DNA of 64,000 nucleotides from Oligoflexia bacterium (GTDB lineage: Bacteria; Bdellovibrionota_G; JANQFH01). The notes beneath the pieces are model-generated. The model ran no database searches and was not told the DNA's origin. It saw nothing but the letters and a program-made list of their open reading frames with translations. A program made the position numbers and the translations under genes. Location of the stretch: NCBI GenBank assembly GCA_028277945.1, contig JANQFH010000021.1, forward strand, positions 124,001-188,000, given 5' to 3'. Below, one piece after another: positions 7,473-16,340 of the stretch. Numbering within the stretch: position 1 is the first letter of the stretch; every line of letters begins with the position of its first letter.

Positions 7473-8026
7473 TTTTTATATTTGCTAACCTTCTCCTGCA
7501 GCATTAGCCAATCTTGACGTTTACCCGTCAGAAATGCCCAATTGTGTGCAATAGACTGCAGAAAATCATCATCAGCTCGATTCAAATTCGCTACATCAAC
7601 AAAAATAGGTTGTGACTCTTCAATCTCGCTCTTTTTTCTAAGCAAGCGCCTAAACTCCTTGTGCTCAATACCTTTGGCAGAGAAGACGCCGATGTCTAGG
7701 TCAGCATACTTTGAATGCTTTTGGCTTGCACGCGAACCACACATGACAAACGTCCAGTTAGGAAAACCTGTTGCCAGACTATCAACAATATTTGCCACCA
7801 AAGCGTCCTGCTGAGACCGGCTCTTATGATGGACTAAGACCTTAGACAGCTCGAGCTGAAGAAAGTCGAGCATTTTCTCTAAGTTATTCGAAACAACTCC
7901 CCTGCCAACAAAGTAACCTTGAACGGTATTACGATGTAGGCCGACGACAGCTGCCAGCTGCTGAATGGAGCTAATGCCGCGCGCCTTCATCGCCTCCTCA
8001 ATCTCTTGCCTATCCAAACAATACAT
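7469..8026 (-). CDS. mntA: HTH-MntA antitoxin nucleotidyltransferase
   Basis: 185 residues. Residues 19-40 form a helix-turn-helix (IQQLAAVVGLHRNTVQGYF), followed by a minimal nucleotidyltransferase domain: GSRA at 97-100, D109 and D111 in YADLDIGV, and a third aspartate in IFVDVANL (about 144), so all three metal ligands are present. MntA antitoxins AMPylate the tyrosine of the HepT RNase. Here the antitoxin is fused to a DNA-binding module and precedes the toxin, with a four-base stop/start overlap. An inverted repeat overlaps its promoter, so the fused HTH is a good candidate autorepressor. A second ATG at 7990 with an AGGAGG just before it is an alternative start, which would remove 12 residues but keep the HTH. 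Confidence 0.85.
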   Translation of the reverse strand: MYCLDRQEIEEAMKARGISSIQQLAAVVGLHRNTVQGYFVGRGVVSNNLEKMLDFLQLELSKVLVHHKSRSQQDALVANIVDSLATGFPNWTFVMCGSRASQKHSKYADLDIGVFSAKGIEHKEFRRLLRKKSEIEESQPIFVDVANLNRADDDFLQSIAHNWAFLTGKRQDWLMLQEKVSKYKK

Positions 8027-8032
8027 ATCTAG

Positions 8033-8063
8033 TAACTATAGCATGCATAGTTATAATAGTCAA
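8033..8063 (-). promoter_or_regulatory. Promoter and overlapping operator of mntA-hepT
   Basis: On the minus strand TTGACT (8063-8058) and TATAGT (8040-8035) are separated by exactly 17 bases. The inverted repeat TAACTAT (8033-8039) / ATAGTTA (8047-8053) covers the -10 and the adjacent spacer. Initiation would fall near 8028, giving a nearly leaderless message from 8026 or a 38-base leader for the ATG at 7990. Confidence 0.6.
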
Positions 8064-8160
8064 TGCCTATTTAAAATATGCAAATTAGACCTTGGCTCCA
8101 AAACAGCTGCTTGCAATTCGCTTGTTGCCTCGGTTTCCTAAATTGGGATATTAGTAGCGA

Positions 8161-8742
8161 ATGATGCAGATAGCTTCCTTGATTCTATCGATGCTGTTGA
8201 TGCTCACTCTTGGATGTCATGGTAAAAATCCACGGGTGCTTTTTGAGACCGGCCTTGGCGACATTACCGTTGAAGTCTACGAAAAACAGGCGCCAGGTAC
8301 GGCTGCTAATTTCTTGCGTTATGTAGATGAGAGCCGCTTTGCCGACATGTCATTTTATCGGGTGGTGCGTGTAGACAACCAGACAAATCCAGTCGAGATT
8401 GCGGTGATCCAAGGAGGACTTGGCTTCGACGACCATCCCCAACGCCTTCCAGCCATTGCCCATGAGACCACAGAGGCAACCGGTATCCGACATGAGAATG
8501 GTACCATTTCCATGGCAAGGATGGCGCCAGGCACGGCGTCATCGGAAATCTTTATCTGTGTGGGTGAGCAACCTGAGTTAGACTTTGGCGGCAAGCGCAA
8601 TCCAGATGGCCAGGGGTTTGCCGCCTTTGGCAAAGTCATTCAAGGCATGGACGTGGTCCACAAGATTCATCAGCAGTCTGCGGAAAAGCAGATGCTCAAA
8701 CCAATTGTTAAGATTAATCGGGTTCTAAGGTCTGAGCGTTGA
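8161..8742 (+). CDS. Cyclophilin-type peptidyl-prolyl isomerase lipoprotein
   Basis: 193 residues. An N-terminal hydrophobic segment ends in LTLGC, a lipobox, so the mature enzyme is probably an envelope lipoprotein. The rest is a cyclophilin domain: FETGLGDITVEVYEKQAP, TAANFLRYVDE, DMSFYRVVR, IQGG and GTISMARMAPGTASSEIFI. The F-x-R and Q residues of the active site are visible in SFYRVVR and VIQGG. It catalyses proline cis/trans isomerisation during folding of exported proteins. Two adjacent ATGs (8161 and 8164) are possible starts. It stands alone, facing the VTC gene convergently with an 8-base gap. Confidence 0.88.
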   Translation: MMQIASLILSMLLMLTLGCHGKNPRVLFETGLGDITVEVYEKQAPGTAANFLRYVDESRFADMSFYRVVRVDNQTNPVEIAVIQGGLGFDDHPQRLPAIAHETTEATGIRHENGTISMARMAPGTASSEIFICVGEQPELDFGGKRNPDGQGFAAFGKVIQGMDVVHKIHQQSAEKQMLKPIVKINRVLRSER

Positions 8743-8749
8743 ACTTTAT

Positions 8750-9436
8750 CTATGTCAACAATTTATCTATTCCATCAATATACTTAGATATTTTTGTAAG
8801 ACGAAAGGGAAAATAGGACGTAACGCTTTCGGCATCGTCATCATGGTCAGCATCATATTTCATCTCTACAATAGTCTCGCCTCGGTCTAAGGCTCGAGCT
8901 AAAAAAAGATTTTCTGTCTGATTAAGTAGGTAGTGACGTATGTCTGAATCAACTGTTATTCTAAAACGTTTGCAAGACGAGATATAATAACTTCTAAAAT
9001 ATCGATTTAGTATTTTGATCTCGAGTCCCTTTAACCTAAGCTGCCACTGTCTGGGAATTTCCGAGCGATGTAATGATTGGCTTAAGTCCTCCATTGAGAA
9101 TCTGTCGCTGATCAAGAATGGTTCGAGTGGATACCGTTCTTTCCAACCTACCACTCCACACTTGTGCTTTATTTCCAAAGTCGGGTTGGTGATTTTGCCA
9201 AACAGATGTCCATACCAACGCACTCTAATCTTGAGGCGTCGGTCAAGACCGGCAATATTGGCCTGGTAGTTTGAGAAATCAAGCGTATCGAGATAGAGGT
9301 TATTAATATAACGAGGTTCAAAAAGTGCGCGAAAATGGGATGGATGTGTTTTCAAGAGGGCTTCCGTTTCCTCTATTGATAGTGTGTCTACAAAGGCCTT
9401 ACGTTCGTATCGGCAGTCTATTTTCTTTCTTGCCAT
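8750..9436 (-). CDS. VTC-domain protein (polyphosphate polymerase type)
   Basis: 228 residues, the size of the VTC catalytic domain alone. The family's tunnel residues are visible in order: RYERKAFV (9-16), KIRVRWYG, TLEIKHK, RSYYIS, RITVDSDI and IVEMKYD, giving the ring of Lys/Arg/Glu that in yeast Vtc4 binds triphosphate and extends polyphosphate from ATP. There is no membrane segment or SPX domain. In many bacteria such proteins are encoded with DUF4956 and CotH proteins, both of which follow here. Only 28 bases separate its ATG from the divergent alkaline phosphatase start, so at least one of the promoters lies inside coding sequence. Whether it makes polyphosphate is inferred from the family. 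Confidence 0.85.
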   Translation of the reverse strand: MARKKIDCRYERKAFVDTLSIEETEALLKTHPSHFRALFEPRYINNLYLDTLDFSNYQANIAGLDRRLKIRVRWYGHLFGKITNPTLEIKHKCGVVGWKERYPLEPFLISDRFSMEDLSQSLHRSEIPRQWQLRLKGLEIKILNRYFRSYYISSCKRFRITVDSDIRHYLLNQTENLFLARALDRGETIVEMKYDADHDDDAESVTSYFPFRLTKISKYIDGIDKLLT

Positions 9437-9464
9437 TTATTGAAAATTTTAACAGATTAAGGCG

Positions 9465-10730
9465 GTGATGGGTAGGTTCTTCAGGTTCGTTGCTTCTTTG
9501 CTGTTCTTGCCGTTTGCCTTAGCGATTACAACGTCAGCAGAGACAAAACTTCAGGCAAAGAGTGCCATTTTGTTTATTGCAGACGGTATGGGATTGGCGA
9601 TGATAACGGCAGCAAGAATTTACGACAGAGGAGTCAGCGGACAACTGCACATAGACCTTTTTCCGAAAACGGCTATTGTTAAGACTCATTCAAGTGATAA
9701 TATTGTTACAGATTCCGGTGCCGCAGCTACAGCTATAGCGACAGGAGTAAAAACTAACAACAATGTGATTGGTGAGGATAAAACCGCCATTTTTAAGCGT
9801 AGACATGGCAAGAGGCTGACTACCATAGTTGATCTTGCTGTAAAAGCGGGAAAATCAGTAGGGCTAGTAACGACCAGACGGGTTACAAACACAACGCCCG
9901 CGGCATTCTATTCGCATCATCATAACAAGTTTGCCGAGTTAGCCATCGCAGGTCAATTTGTTGATGATGAGCTGCGGCCGCATGTTCTTCTCGGAGGAGG
10001 CCGTCGTTTTTGGCTTCCATCGAAGGGCGGTCGAAATTTGCTTCAGGAGCTTAAAGTCAAAGGTTATACCTACGTAGATAGCAAAAAGGATTTAGAGAAG
10101 GTTAAGTCAAAGAACACAGAAAAGTTGATTGGTCTATTTTCTATGGATGACATGAGCTATGAACTAGATAGGAACAGTGTGGATAGTACGCAGCCAACTC
10201 TTGCCGAAATGACCAGCACTGCGATCGAAGTTCTCGGTAAGAATCCATCCGGTTATTTCTTGATGGTTGAAGGTGGGCGGATCGATCAAGCAGCACATAA
10301 CAATGACGTATTGAGAACGATTACCGACATTCTAGCATTCGACGAGGCTGTCGGGGTAGCCATGAAGGCTGTAGATGTAAAACAGACGCTTTTGTTAATG
10401 ACCTCTGACCATGAAACCGGGGGTTTTACTGTTAGCGGAAGTGCGCCCGTAGATACAAAAGGAAAGGCTCTACTTGGCAAGTCTCCGATGGGTAGGATAA
10501 AGGGCTATCCGATGGTGAACTGGGCTAGTGGTCCAGGTCGTCAACGTCGACCTGTCGGAAAAATCAAATCGCAGGAACATCTAAGTCATTCTCTCATTCC
10601 TTCGAGACTTTCAGAGCATACGGCTGTCGACGTCATACTTGCTGGTATGGGGCCGGGATCTCAAAAGGTACACGGGTTTCTCGACAATACAGAGATTTTC
10701 ACGATCATCAAAGCTGCTCTTAATATCTGA
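9465..10730 (+). CDS. Alkaline phosphatase (PhoA family)
   Basis: 421 residues with a signal peptide (cleavage near residue 25), so periplasmic or exported. Metal-binding D40 is in LFIADGMG, the catalytic serine 84 is in TDSGAAATAIATG, and the distal metal ligands include LMVEGGRIDQAAH and TSDHETGG. It hydrolyses phosphomonoesters to free phosphate. A good SD (AAGGCGG) precedes the ATG. It is divergent from the VTC gene, and the phoB/phoR/pst genes lie 9 kb away, so phosphate starvation control is plausible, though no convincing Pho box is seen. The VTC-CotH-DUF4956 genes flank it, which ties the phosphatase to that locus. The spacing of metal sites is standard. Confidence 0.92.
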   Translation: MMGRFFRFVASLLFLPFALAITTSAETKLQAKSAILFIADGMGLAMITAARIYDRGVSGQLHIDLFPKTAIVKTHSSDNIVTDSGAAATAIATGVKTNNNVIGEDKTAIFKRRHGKRLTTIVDLAVKAGKSVGLVTTRRVTNTTPAAFYSHHHNKFAELAIAGQFVDDELRPHVLLGGGRRFWLPSKGGRNLLQELKVKGYTYVDSKKDLEKVKSKNTEKLIGLFSMDDMSYELDRNSVDSTQPTLAEMTSTAIEVLGKNPSGYFLMVEGGRIDQAAHNNDVLRTITDILAFDEAVGVAMKAVDVKQTLLLMTSDHETGGFTVSGSAPVDTKGKALLGKSPMGRIKGYPMVNWASGPGRQRRPVGKIKSQEHLSHSLIPSRLSEHTAVDVILAGMGPGSQKVHGFLDNTEIFTIIKAALNI

Positions 10731-10746
10731 TATAGTGTCTGAATTT

Positions 10747-13332
10747 CTATTGCGAATCATAGAGTGTTTTACTTAAATTCTTACTGTTTGACGCCATTTT
10801 CCTACCATCGATTGTCAATAATGACTCATCTTCTACAAGATAAGGGTTGCTGACGTTTTTTGTTTTTACCGACCTTACTTGTAGATAGCCTGGTCCATAC
10901 TCGCTCTTTTTTTGATAGCTCGATAAGCCAATTTTACTATCCAGCAGAGATAAGCCATTAACCTGTATTTTTGATAAGTCTTTGCTTGCTATACCTATAT
11001 ACGCACCCCGAATTATTGCCTGGGTCACATTGGCAACGCTGGCTTCTCCAAAACTGAAAGCCTTGTCTCCAGCCGAATTGATAGCAATGCGATCAAGATT
11101 AACATAGCTACCCGAGACGTCTATGGCATCGTTGCCAACCTGATCAAACGTAGTGCTGGCGACTGATCCAGTTGAAAAATCAACGTCTATGGCGTCTAAG
11201 TAGACCGATTTAAAAGTACAATTTCTCACCGTAAACTTAGAACGGACAATATTGAGAAAGTCGTCACCATCTCGATTTGATTCGAATAGCGTTCCCGATA
11301 TCTCAACATCGGATTCATAGAACGTTATTGCACCAGTAAGCGACCATCCGGGGTATACAGGTGCCGACAAGCCAGAGAATCGAACTTGTTTTATGAAAGA
11401 CTTACCGTCGGCCTGTACAACAACCACGCCATGACCGCCATGGGTTGAGTCGATGGTAATCGGTCGATCCTTGGATCCCAGAAGATAAAGTGGTGAATAG
11501 GTGATTATAGTCGCACTATCACGTAAGTTAAGACGTAGCCCGGCGTGACCGTAGACTACAAAACCTGGAGGAATGACAAGATTTTTTTTAATAGACCAAT
11601 CACCGTGCACAAAATGGATTTCCTTCATCGAGTCACTGATGTCTAGAAACGGTCGGTCTCGAAAACTAGACCTTTTCAGTTTTAGGTCAGTTTCTATCAT
11701 TGCTTTTGAAAAACGCTTTACAGGTATGACATCAAGTGACTGTTCATTCCCACTGCCGAGTAACTGAAAGGAAATTCTAATCGGCTTCTCTTTAGAATGA
11801 GCGTTACGGATCGTTTTTCCCCCTTCGAAGGCCAGCTCTTTATATTTTACGGGATCAGCTGCCTTCTTACCTGAGACAATCATTCTTTTCTTAGGTGTAA
11901 GCGTTAGGTCATCGCCCACAAAAACATGTAAAATCTCGACTGGAAAGTGTTGTAGGTTGCCCACCTCCAGAAGTAACTGTTTCTCATCCACGGATTCGAC
12001 ATAGGCATGGATGGTTTTAATCGGTTTTAATAACGCGCGAATCCTGGTCTGATTGTTATAGAAAAACCTTTTGGAGAATCGATAGTTAGGAAATTCCGTC
12101 GCTATGATATTGAGATTTTTGTTCAGTTCCGCATCACACTTGTTGATAAGAGCATCGAAGTAGTCCTTTGCGGCAACTCTTTTCAGAGCCTGGACATACG
12201 CCTCGACAAAAAGATAATCATTGAATAGCCTGTTAATGAAGGCCATCTGGTAAGGACGATAACCATCGTTCAACCACCAAGATGGAATTCTTACCGATTT
12301 TCCAGAATGGATTTCTTTGCCTATTGGTTCGAGCTTAGAAGTGAAAGGATTTAGATAGAACTTCATATCCTTCCAATCAAACTCGTCGGAAGCGAACAAC
12401 ACGTGAAGAGCCATACTAAAAGCCAACTTTTGTACATCAAAAACTTCTGAGGCTTTCATGGTTTTTAATCTAAAGGCTTCAAGAAGAGAGGTCGCCTTAA
12501 TAAAATTCTCTTCGGCTAAAGAGTGACGTACAATGCTGCCCGTCTCTGATCCGTCAATTCTGGCGGATAGAAAAGAGCCATCGAGATTGTATACTGGTAT
12601 GCCACTACGATTGCGTCGACGATACTCTTGAACCCAGATGTCCTTGCTGTAACCAACAATCGGTCCCTCTCGGTAACCGCTATGCTCTAGGGCGTGTTTT
12701 CCAAAGTGCTCTTCTAGAGCGTAAATTCCATGACTTTTACCGTTGATTATCACCTCTACAAATTTATATCTCAGCGAAATCATTCCTTCATCAGCCAGAG
12801 CCTGTAAGAATAGCCACTCATGGATAAACTGGCGTGTTTGCGGATGTTGTAAGGAGAAACGTTTCATCCCCATGATTGTGTTGTTTCCACGAGCTTTTAC
12901 GAGAAACGACCATTTCTTTCTGTCTCTCCAGTGATCAGGCCAGACACCTTTTAGGCGCAACCGCACCTTAATATTTTTGCCATTGTAGCGAATCCTTGCA
13001 GGAACGTAATGCAAACTTGTTGGAAAGTGTATGCGATCTTTCAGCGCGACATGTCTATCGAAACGAATCTTTTGATAATCCTTATGTTTTATATCAATGA
13101 CTATTCTCTCGATATCAGCAGTCAACTTGGCTCTCTGTTGGCGATAAAGTTTCGTGAAAAGGTTTGGCCTATTTACATTTTCGTTAAAAAAATCAGTGTG
13201 ATAAAGAAGGAACAGCACGGTAACACAAATAAATACAAGTACTAAAGATATGAGTCTTACAGTTCGTGCTCTATCTTTAAGATAGGAGATGATGCGGGAT
13301 AGTGACGACGAATGTGTCTTAATTTTCATCAA
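10747..13332 (-). CDS. CotH-family kinase-like protein with C-terminal beta-helix
   Basis: 861 residues. One N-terminal transmembrane helix (about 26-44) is followed by a large exported region. Residues 90-380 fit the CotH (spore-coat kinase) family: RLRLKGVWPDHW, KKWSFLVKARG, QHPQTRQFIHEWLF, KSHGIYALEEHFGKH and the ASDEFDWKDMKFYLNP core. The segment that usually carries the second catalytic Asp reads EPIGKEIHSG, with a possible Asp-to-Glu change. The C-terminal third (about 600-830) is a right-handed parallel beta-helix with repeated short strands (VRNCTFKSVYLDAIDV, TTFDQVGNDAIDVSG). It follows DUF4956 with a one-base gap and is on the same strand as the VTC gene, across the convergent phoA. 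It probably acts on the periplasmic side; the substrate is unknown. Confidence 0.8.
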   Translation of the reverse strand: MMKIKTHSSSLSRIISYLKDRARTVRLISLVLVFICVTVLFLLYHTDFFNENVNRPNLFTKLYRQQRAKLTADIERIVIDIKHKDYQKIRFDRHVALKDRIHFPTSLHYVPARIRYNGKNIKVRLRLKGVWPDHWRDRKKWSFLVKARGNNTIMGMKRFSLQHPQTRQFIHEWLFLQALADEGMISLRYKFVEVIINGKSHGIYALEEHFGKHALEHSGYREGPIVGYSKDIWVQEYRRRNRSGIPVYNLDGSFLSARIDGSETGSIVRHSLAEENFIKATSLLEAFRLKTMKASEVFDVQKLAFSMALHVLFASDEFDWKDMKFYLNPFTSKLEPIGKEIHSGKSVRIPSWWLNDGYRPYQMAFINRLFNDYLFVEAYVQALKRVAAKDYFDALINKCDAELNKNLNIIATEFPNYRFSKRFFYNNQTRIRALLKPIKTIHAYVESVDEKQLLLEVGNLQHFPVEILHVFVGDDLTLTPKKRMIVSGKKAADPVKYKELAFEGGKTIRNAHSKEKPIRISFQLLGSGNEQSLDVIPVKRFSKAMIETDLKLKRSSFRDRPFLDISDSMKEIHFVHGDWSIKKNLVIPPGFVVYGHAGLRLNLRDSATIITYSPLYLLGSKDRPITIDSTHGGHGVVVVQADGKSFIKQVRFSGLSAPVYPGWSLTGAITFYESDVEISGTLFESNRDGDDFLNIVRSKFTVRNCTFKSVYLDAIDVDFSTGSVASTTFDQVGNDAIDVSGSYVNLDRIAINSAGDKAFSFGEASVANVTQAIIRGAYIGIASKDLSKIQVNGLSLLDSKIGLSSYQKKSEYGPGYLQVRSVKTKNVSNPYLVEDESLLTIDGRKMASNSKNLSKTLYDSQ

Positions 13333-13333
13333 T

Positions 13334-14014
13334 TTAAACTAATCTATTATCGAGAAAGGAAATCTTTAAGGTGTCGTCTTCTTCAGTTAGTTTGCGACGT
13401 GTTAGTTCCAGGCTATTGAAGTCAGCAAATTCGACGTAAAATACTGCTTCCAAAGCATCGTTGGTTTCGTCAAAACGTTTTAAGTCTACCGATAAGCAAG
13501 AATCCGATAAGATCTTAGTAATCTTTTCAAGCGAAAACTTTTTTCCAGCTTGGCTACTAATACTCAAAAACGTAAATTTATTCTGCTCCGTTCTCTGGCC
13601 ATGTCTTCTCAATATGATCAGAGACATAATCGTTAAGCTCGCGACGAGGGTTATTAGCCGTTGGTCTGCGCCGAGTCCTAAGCCAATCGCAATTGTCAGG
13701 AAGAGATAAGTCAGTTCCTCCGGATCTTTGATTGCTGCACGAAACCTGACGATTGATAGAGCGCCTACTAGGCCAAGCGAAAGAGCTAGTGAAGATTTGA
13801 CAACCGCAATAATAAACATAGTGGTCATTGCCATGATTACAAAGTTATTTGCAAACCGCCGACGGTTTGAGAGGGCACGGCCGTACTTTACGTAGATATA
13901 CTGTAAGAGATAAGCGAGCACGAAGACTATGATTAGGTTGGTCACGAAGCCAAGCACAGGGATATTAACGCTATGAGTCGTCATAAATTCTTGGAAAGTT
14001 TGTGACTTATTCAT
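13334..14014 (-). CDS. DUF4956 membrane protein
   Basis: 226 residues. About four transmembrane helices fill residues 20-136, followed by a soluble alpha/beta C-terminal domain of 90 residues. The hallmark conserved block of DUF4956 is present (GALSIVRFRAAIKDPEE at about 84-100, between helices). The family has no established activity but occurs repeatedly with VTC and CotH proteins. Here it precedes the CotH gene on the same strand with a one-base gap, implying one transcript. A model consistent with the arrangement is a membrane partner that moves or presents the product of the VTC domain; this is inference only. Confidence 0.85.
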   Translation of the reverse strand: MNKSQTFQEFMTTHSVNIPVLGFVTNLIIVFVLAYLLQYIYVKYGRALSNRRRFANNFVIMAMTTMFIIAVVKSSLALSLGLVGALSIVRFRAAIKDPEELTYLFLTIAIGLGLGADQRLITLVASLTIMSLIILRRHGQRTEQNKFTFLSISSQAGKKFSLEKITKILSDSCLSVDLKRFDETNDALEAVFYVEFADFNSLELTRRKLTEEDDTLKISFLDNRLV

Positions 14015-14102
14015 TTCTACTCTCCTCTACCGCTATACTTTACAAGATTTTGCCATGAACTGACAGCCGCGATAAGATAAAAACAACAGGGATATTCTAA
14101 CG

Positions 14103-15605
14103 GTGTCTGTCAATCAAAGTTTTGCGAAGTGGTTACCTAAAACAAAGATAGCTCTTCCTTACTTGTCCATCGCTTTAATTACTGTTTTAGTCAACTTTTC
14201 AGTGAGCCCCACGGTTATCGCTAATGGCACAGATCGCGAGGTGTTCAGGTATATGGGCATGTTAATCAGTCTAGGGGGCATGCCTTATTTAGATGCTTTT
14301 TATGATAAGCCGCCACTAATCTACTTGTTGGCCGCCTTGGTTCATGGGATGGGTCCCTGGGGGCTGTGGTTTTTGGAGTGTGTGTTTGTTGCGGTCGCGG
14401 CAATGGTCTTCTACAGATTCGCCAAAGTTCAAGGTTGGGTATTTCCTTGTTTGCATGCGCTACTTCTTGTTATTTGGTTACGTACGCCTGGAGAGGTCTG
14501 GAAGGATGGCGGTCGTTATGGAGACACACGGTCGTTTGTCGCGCCCTTGTTAATGATACTTTTCGTTTTGTTATGTAGCAAGATTAACAAACGTTTTCTA
14601 ATCGGTGGTGTAATAGCAGGCGCCTTAGTGATGCTACAACAGGAAGCTCTTTTGCCTTTAATGGGATTTGTTCCGGTTTTATTATACAGCCATCCTCGTA
14701 AGATACAGATTGTCTCGGAGTTTATCATGGGCGTTATGCTGGCAGTGGGTTCAATCTTATTGTGGCTATATAGTGGTGACGCGTTTGGGACATTTTACAC
14801 GCAAACGGTTGACTTTGCTTTCTCGTATCATGTCTCGCTTTTGGAACGCCTAGGCCTTATAGCCATGCTTCCTGGCAAACTGCTCTACTTTCAATGTTTG
14901 GTGCCACTGGTTCTTGTTGTCTTTGTCGGTTTAGTAATGATTAGAAAAAATAAGATCGGTTATCTTGAGGTTGCCATTTTTTTAGCATTGTTCATGCAGC
15001 TCATTTCTATTTCCTTAACTGGTAATTTTATGTGGGACTATTTTATTCCCATTTTCCCCTTTCTGAGTCTGGCTACAGGATTTGCGGTTACAAGACTTTG
15101 GCAATGGAAGGGTAGTGTTGTGGCCATTGTCGTTGCTTCAGCCATTTACATAACCCCATTTTTACCTGTAGCGAAAGTTCTAGGTAGGACCTATTTTGGT
15201 ACTAGAGCACCTGACTACTATTCGAGATTTGCACCGGTAAAACAAGAGATCGAACATCTTCACGGCAGTCACGGTGAGTTTTTTGCAATGCGTGAAGGGC
15301 GGGCTCTGTCAATTAACACAGATCTAGAAATCATTGCACCGACAAAATGGATTCACTACTACGTTGACAAAAAAGCTGGGCACAATACAGAGGCAAAAAT
15401 TAAGAAATTCAACGATGGCGTTTCAGAACTCGACAGTATTCTGACGGATTTGGAGCTCGCTGAAACCTCTTACATACTCGATAATACAGGCAATTTACCC
15501 TTAGGTCGAGATCCACAGAGTAAGTGGATGGCCTATCTGAAGCAACACTACGATCCTATCCTGCAAAATCAAAAGTACGGTGTGCTTTGGAAAAGACGAA
15601 AATAG
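14103..15605 (+). CDS. GT-C type membrane glycosyltransferase-like protein
   Basis: 500 residues with roughly ten transmembrane helices. The first extracytoplasmic loop holds DREVFRYMG (44-52) and the DKPP motif (68-71), the acidic and DKPP elements of ArnT/PMT-type transferases that use polyprenyl-phosphate-linked sugars. A soluble C-terminal region (about 385-500) follows. Substrate unknown: lipid A, a glycan or a protein are all possible. The start is a GTG at 14103. It is divergent from DUF4956 with an 88-base gap, and lies beside the VTC/CotH cluster, so a surface-modification role is the natural guess. Confidence 0.75.
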   Translation: MSVNQSFAKWLPKTKIALPYLSIALITVLVNFSVSPTVIANGTDREVFRYMGMLISLGGMPYLDAFYDKPPLIYLLAALVHGMGPWGLWFLECVFVAVAAMVFYRFAKVQGWVFPCLHALLLVIWLRTPGEVWKDGGRYGDTRSFVAPLLMILFVLLCSKINKRFLIGGVIAGALVMLQQEALLPLMGFVPVLLYSHPRKIQIVSEFIMGVMLAVGSILLWLYSGDAFGTFYTQTVDFAFSYHVSLLERLGLIAMLPGKLLYFQCLVPLVLVVFVGLVMIRKNKIGYLEVAIFLALFMQLISISLTGNFMWDYFIPIFPFLSLATGFAVTRLWQWKGSVVAIVVASAIYITPFLPVAKVLGRTYFGTRAPDYYSRFAPVKQEIEHLHGSHGEFFAMREGRALSINTDLEIIAPTKWIHYYVDKKAGHNTEAKIKKFNDGVSELDSILTDLELAETSYILDNTGNLPLGRDPQSKWMAYLKQHYDPILQNQKYGVLWKRRK

Positions 15606-16204
15606 CTGTGGATGCTTTCAGAAATTCTCTTTTCCAATACTAAAACAGTATAAATTTTTACGGTTGCTCATAGCGGTCGGCCTTGCCAATGTATCCACGC
15701 TGATCGTTGTTAATTTTTTCGAACTTAAGACTATAAGCCTGGTCTTTCTGTTGCCTATCTTTCTATCTAATAGACCGAAAGCATATTGTTATGGCTTTGG
15801 TATTTTTGACCATGCGAGGGGTGTTGCTACCCACTCTTGTGTTTTACTATCTCCTTTGTCGTCACCTCGAGCCATGGCAACAACAACTTGGAAGCAGGAG
15901 GACAGTGCATTTAGTGTTTGGGTTGATTGTTGGTATTGGTTGCATTGGTTTTGTGCGTGAGTGGGGCGGCCACATGCTGTATGCCTATCATAATCTGCAG
16001 CGGGCGGATGGTGGCTTGGCGCCCGGTTATAGAGAGATGGCAAGGAACCCGCAGACAGAGTATTTTGGTTCGGACAACAACTGTAGTGTTTACAAGTTTG
16101 GATTTGTCTATGCTGAGAAGATGATCAGGGATACTCCTTTACGGGCAATGCAGCGCGTTGATTTGGAACTCATCAAGCTGCCGAAACTGTCACAACCGCA
16201 GTGA
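15606..16204 (+). pseudogene. Putative multi-pass membrane protein gene, possibly frameshifted
   Basis: Two overlapping open frames cover this stretch. The upstream one (15613-15780) encodes FLRLLIAVGLANVSTLIVV and ISLVFLLPIFL, two apparent membrane helices. The downstream one (15791-16204, 137 codons from an ATG) encodes LVFLTMRGVLLPTLVFYYLL and VFGLIVGIGCIGFV followed by a polar tail. Read with one frame change near 15775-15790 they would give a single four-helix protein. No family is recognised. The piece from 15791 is the safest coding call; the rest may be a broken 5' end. It directly follows the GT-C gene on the same strand. Confidence 0.4.
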
Positions 16205-16257
16205 GTTAGGCAAAGGCCCCGGTGGTGAGAGAATAGCCGAGCTCAGGTCTAACTCAC
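16201..16257. other. Inverted repeat after the membrane protein gene
   Basis: GTGAGTTAG (16201-16209) pairs exactly with CTAACTCAC (16249-16257) around a 39-base loop, directly after the preceding stop codon. A GAAA-loop mini-hairpin (TTGCGAAAGCAA near 16266-16277) and a perfect 12-base palindrome AGCGCTAGCGCT (16291-16302) follow before the REC-EAL start. There is no U-tract, so it may be a poor terminator or a leader structure; it does not match the c-di-GMP riboswitch cores I know. Confidence 0.3.
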
Positions 16258-16340
16258 TGACGTTGATTGCGAAAGCAAAGAGATTCCAGTAGCGCTAGCG
16301 CTTTCTTAAATGGCTAGAATAGAGTACTGTAAATTATTAA

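Noticed and set aside
16201-16340. c-di-GMP riboswitch ahead of the EAL gene
   Set aside because: The conserved GEMM cores were not found; only simple inverted repeats are visible.
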